64,000 bases of DNA from Isochrysis galbana (Eukaryota; Haptophyta; Isochrysidales; Isochrysidaceae), in NCBI GenBank assembly GCA_018136815.1, contig CM030940.1:2086901-2150900 (forward strand). The letters are read 5' to 3'. Under the pieces are notes generated by a model. That model had not been told where the DNA came from. It searched no databases and saw nothing but the letters and a program-made list of their open reading frames with translations. The translations under genes and the position numbers were made by a program. Shown here one piece after another: positions 63,074 to 64,000 of the stretch (the stretch's first letter is position 1; the number at the start of each line of letters is the position of its first letter).

Positions 63074-64000
63074 GGCAAGATTGCCCCTCGATTCCGTTAT
63101 GGTGCGATTCCCGTTCCAGACAAGATCGCCGACAGATCGCCCTTTGATCGTCGTCCGTCGTTGTCTGATCGGAGTGTTTGGGTTTGATTTCAGTCGAGTT
63201 ATGTGAGAAAGTCGTGGGGCGAGAGTCGGGGTGTTTTCCTGGGTGTCTTTGTCCGTCGTCCTGTCGTCAGTCGTCATCCGTCGTCGCTCTCGCTCTCGTC
63301 GCTCTCGCTCTCGTAACACTCGTACCCAACAAACTCGCCTCGCCTCGCCAGCCCCTGCCTTCACAGCCCTCCTCTCACTCGCCCTCGCCTCTCGCCGCTC
63401 GTTCCATGTCGTTCTCGCCGCCGTCCTCGCCCTCGCTCAAGCCCGCCTGCCCGCCTTCCTCTGCTGACGGGCTTCAGCCCGTCAGCACCTCCGAAGTGGT
63501 CTCCCTCGCCGCGCCTGCCGCCGGCTTCGCCCCTTCCTCATTGCCCTCAGGCCTTGTGGGCCACTCCAATTCGTCATCGATCTGTCAGCGGGTTCCTGTG
63601 CGTTCCGTGATAAGGATACGTTAGTGTGGAGAGTGTTGACGTGAGTGTAGTGTCATCTCGTCGGTCCATCGGCCCTTAGTCGTCTGTCGTCTGACGTTCT
63701 TCGTTCGTCGCTCTCGTTCTCGTTCTCGTTCCCGTTCTCGTCCCTCGTTCTCAACACTACCTCAATACCAAACCTCTCCAAGCCCTCAGCCTCAGCCTAT
63801 CCAACCCGATCCACCCAGCTATGTCCGCTCCGTCGTCGCGCTCGCCCTCGCCCAAGCCCGTCCTCCCGCCTTTCTCTGTTGAGGAGGTGGTCCAGCCCGT
63901 CATTGGCCACCCCCCAACTTCCGCCGCGCCTCTCGCCGCTTCCCTTCCGTCCCTTCTGTTCCCATGCTCTGAGGCAGTGGTAACCTCGGATCCGTCAGAC
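63074..64000 (+). mobile_element. Gypsy leader and two successive gag starts (runs off the window)
   Basis: Leader rich in CTCGTT/CGTCGT units, then MSFSPPSSPSLKPACPPSSA at 63406. A second leader-like stretch follows, with MSAPSSRSPSPKPVLPPFSV at 63822, matching 60052. Two related gag starts in series suggest partial duplication or two insertions. Continues beyond 64000. Confidence 0.55.

Overview
This 64-kb window comes from a nuclear genome of a GC-rich unicellular eukaryote. Genes have short GT-AG introns (about 50-460 nt), are widely spaced and lie on both strands. The gaps hold purine/pyrimidine microsatellites, minisatellites and the remains of several transposon classes. The mix (branched-chain aminotransferase, mitochondrial bS6, peroxiredoxin Q, phage- and giant-virus-like pieces) would suit an alga or related protist, but I cannot name the lineage from sequence alone. 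A 100-N scaffold gap lies at 23415-23514.

Layout. 1-1706: 3' part of a branched-chain aminotransferase gene. 1.7-6.1 kb: repeats and retroelement scraps. 6160-7619 (-): five-exon ankyrin-repeat protein, divergent from 8619-9728 (+), a thioredoxin/nucleoredoxin domain joined to a DUF4395-type membrane domain. 9.7-14.2 kb: repeats and a LINE remnant. 14269-15186 (-): glucose-6-phosphate 1-epimerase-like enzyme. 16-19.2 kb: LTR, tandem repeats and nested Ty3/gypsy fossils. 19500-20171 (+): mitochondrial ribosomal protein bS6. 21.6-22.4 kb (-): an unrecognised open frame. 22.4-33.7 kb: a Ty3/gypsy cluster whose main member has one 2355-codon polyprotein. 33.8-35.2 kb: a hAT scrap, a giant-virus-like fossil and a gag/ORF1-like repeat. 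36175-36727 (+): peroxiredoxin Q. 38661-40824 (-): five-exon protein with two predicted membrane segments. 42353-44947 (-): fucosyltransferase-like glycosyltransferase with several introns. 47335-49968 (+): HAD phosphatase-like protein with an EF-hand-like C-terminal segment. 51-52.4 kb (-): two closely spaced virus-like genes and a minisatellite. 52.4-53.3 kb: second LINE remnant. 53784-57935 (-): very large, mostly disordered protein with a PP1-docking-like motif. 58.4-64 kb: dense nested LTR-retroelement fossils.

The most striking observation is that the long Ty3/gypsy polyprotein carries, ahead of its protease, a phage-type cytosine-C5 methyltransferase-like domain (PPC and ENP motifs), and it ends in a chromodomain. 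A separate decayed scrap of the same methyltransferase family lies near 41.9 kb. Other points of interest are strand-polarised GA/CT tracts upstream of most host genes, a perfect 55-bp palindrome at 45161-45215, two adjacent LTRs that each seem to be shared by tandem elements, and small fossils that look derived from large DNA viruses.

The host genes are unrelated single-copy housekeeping or regulatory genes and show no operon-like logic. Starts were chosen at ATG codons, supported by splice phase and family length where possible.
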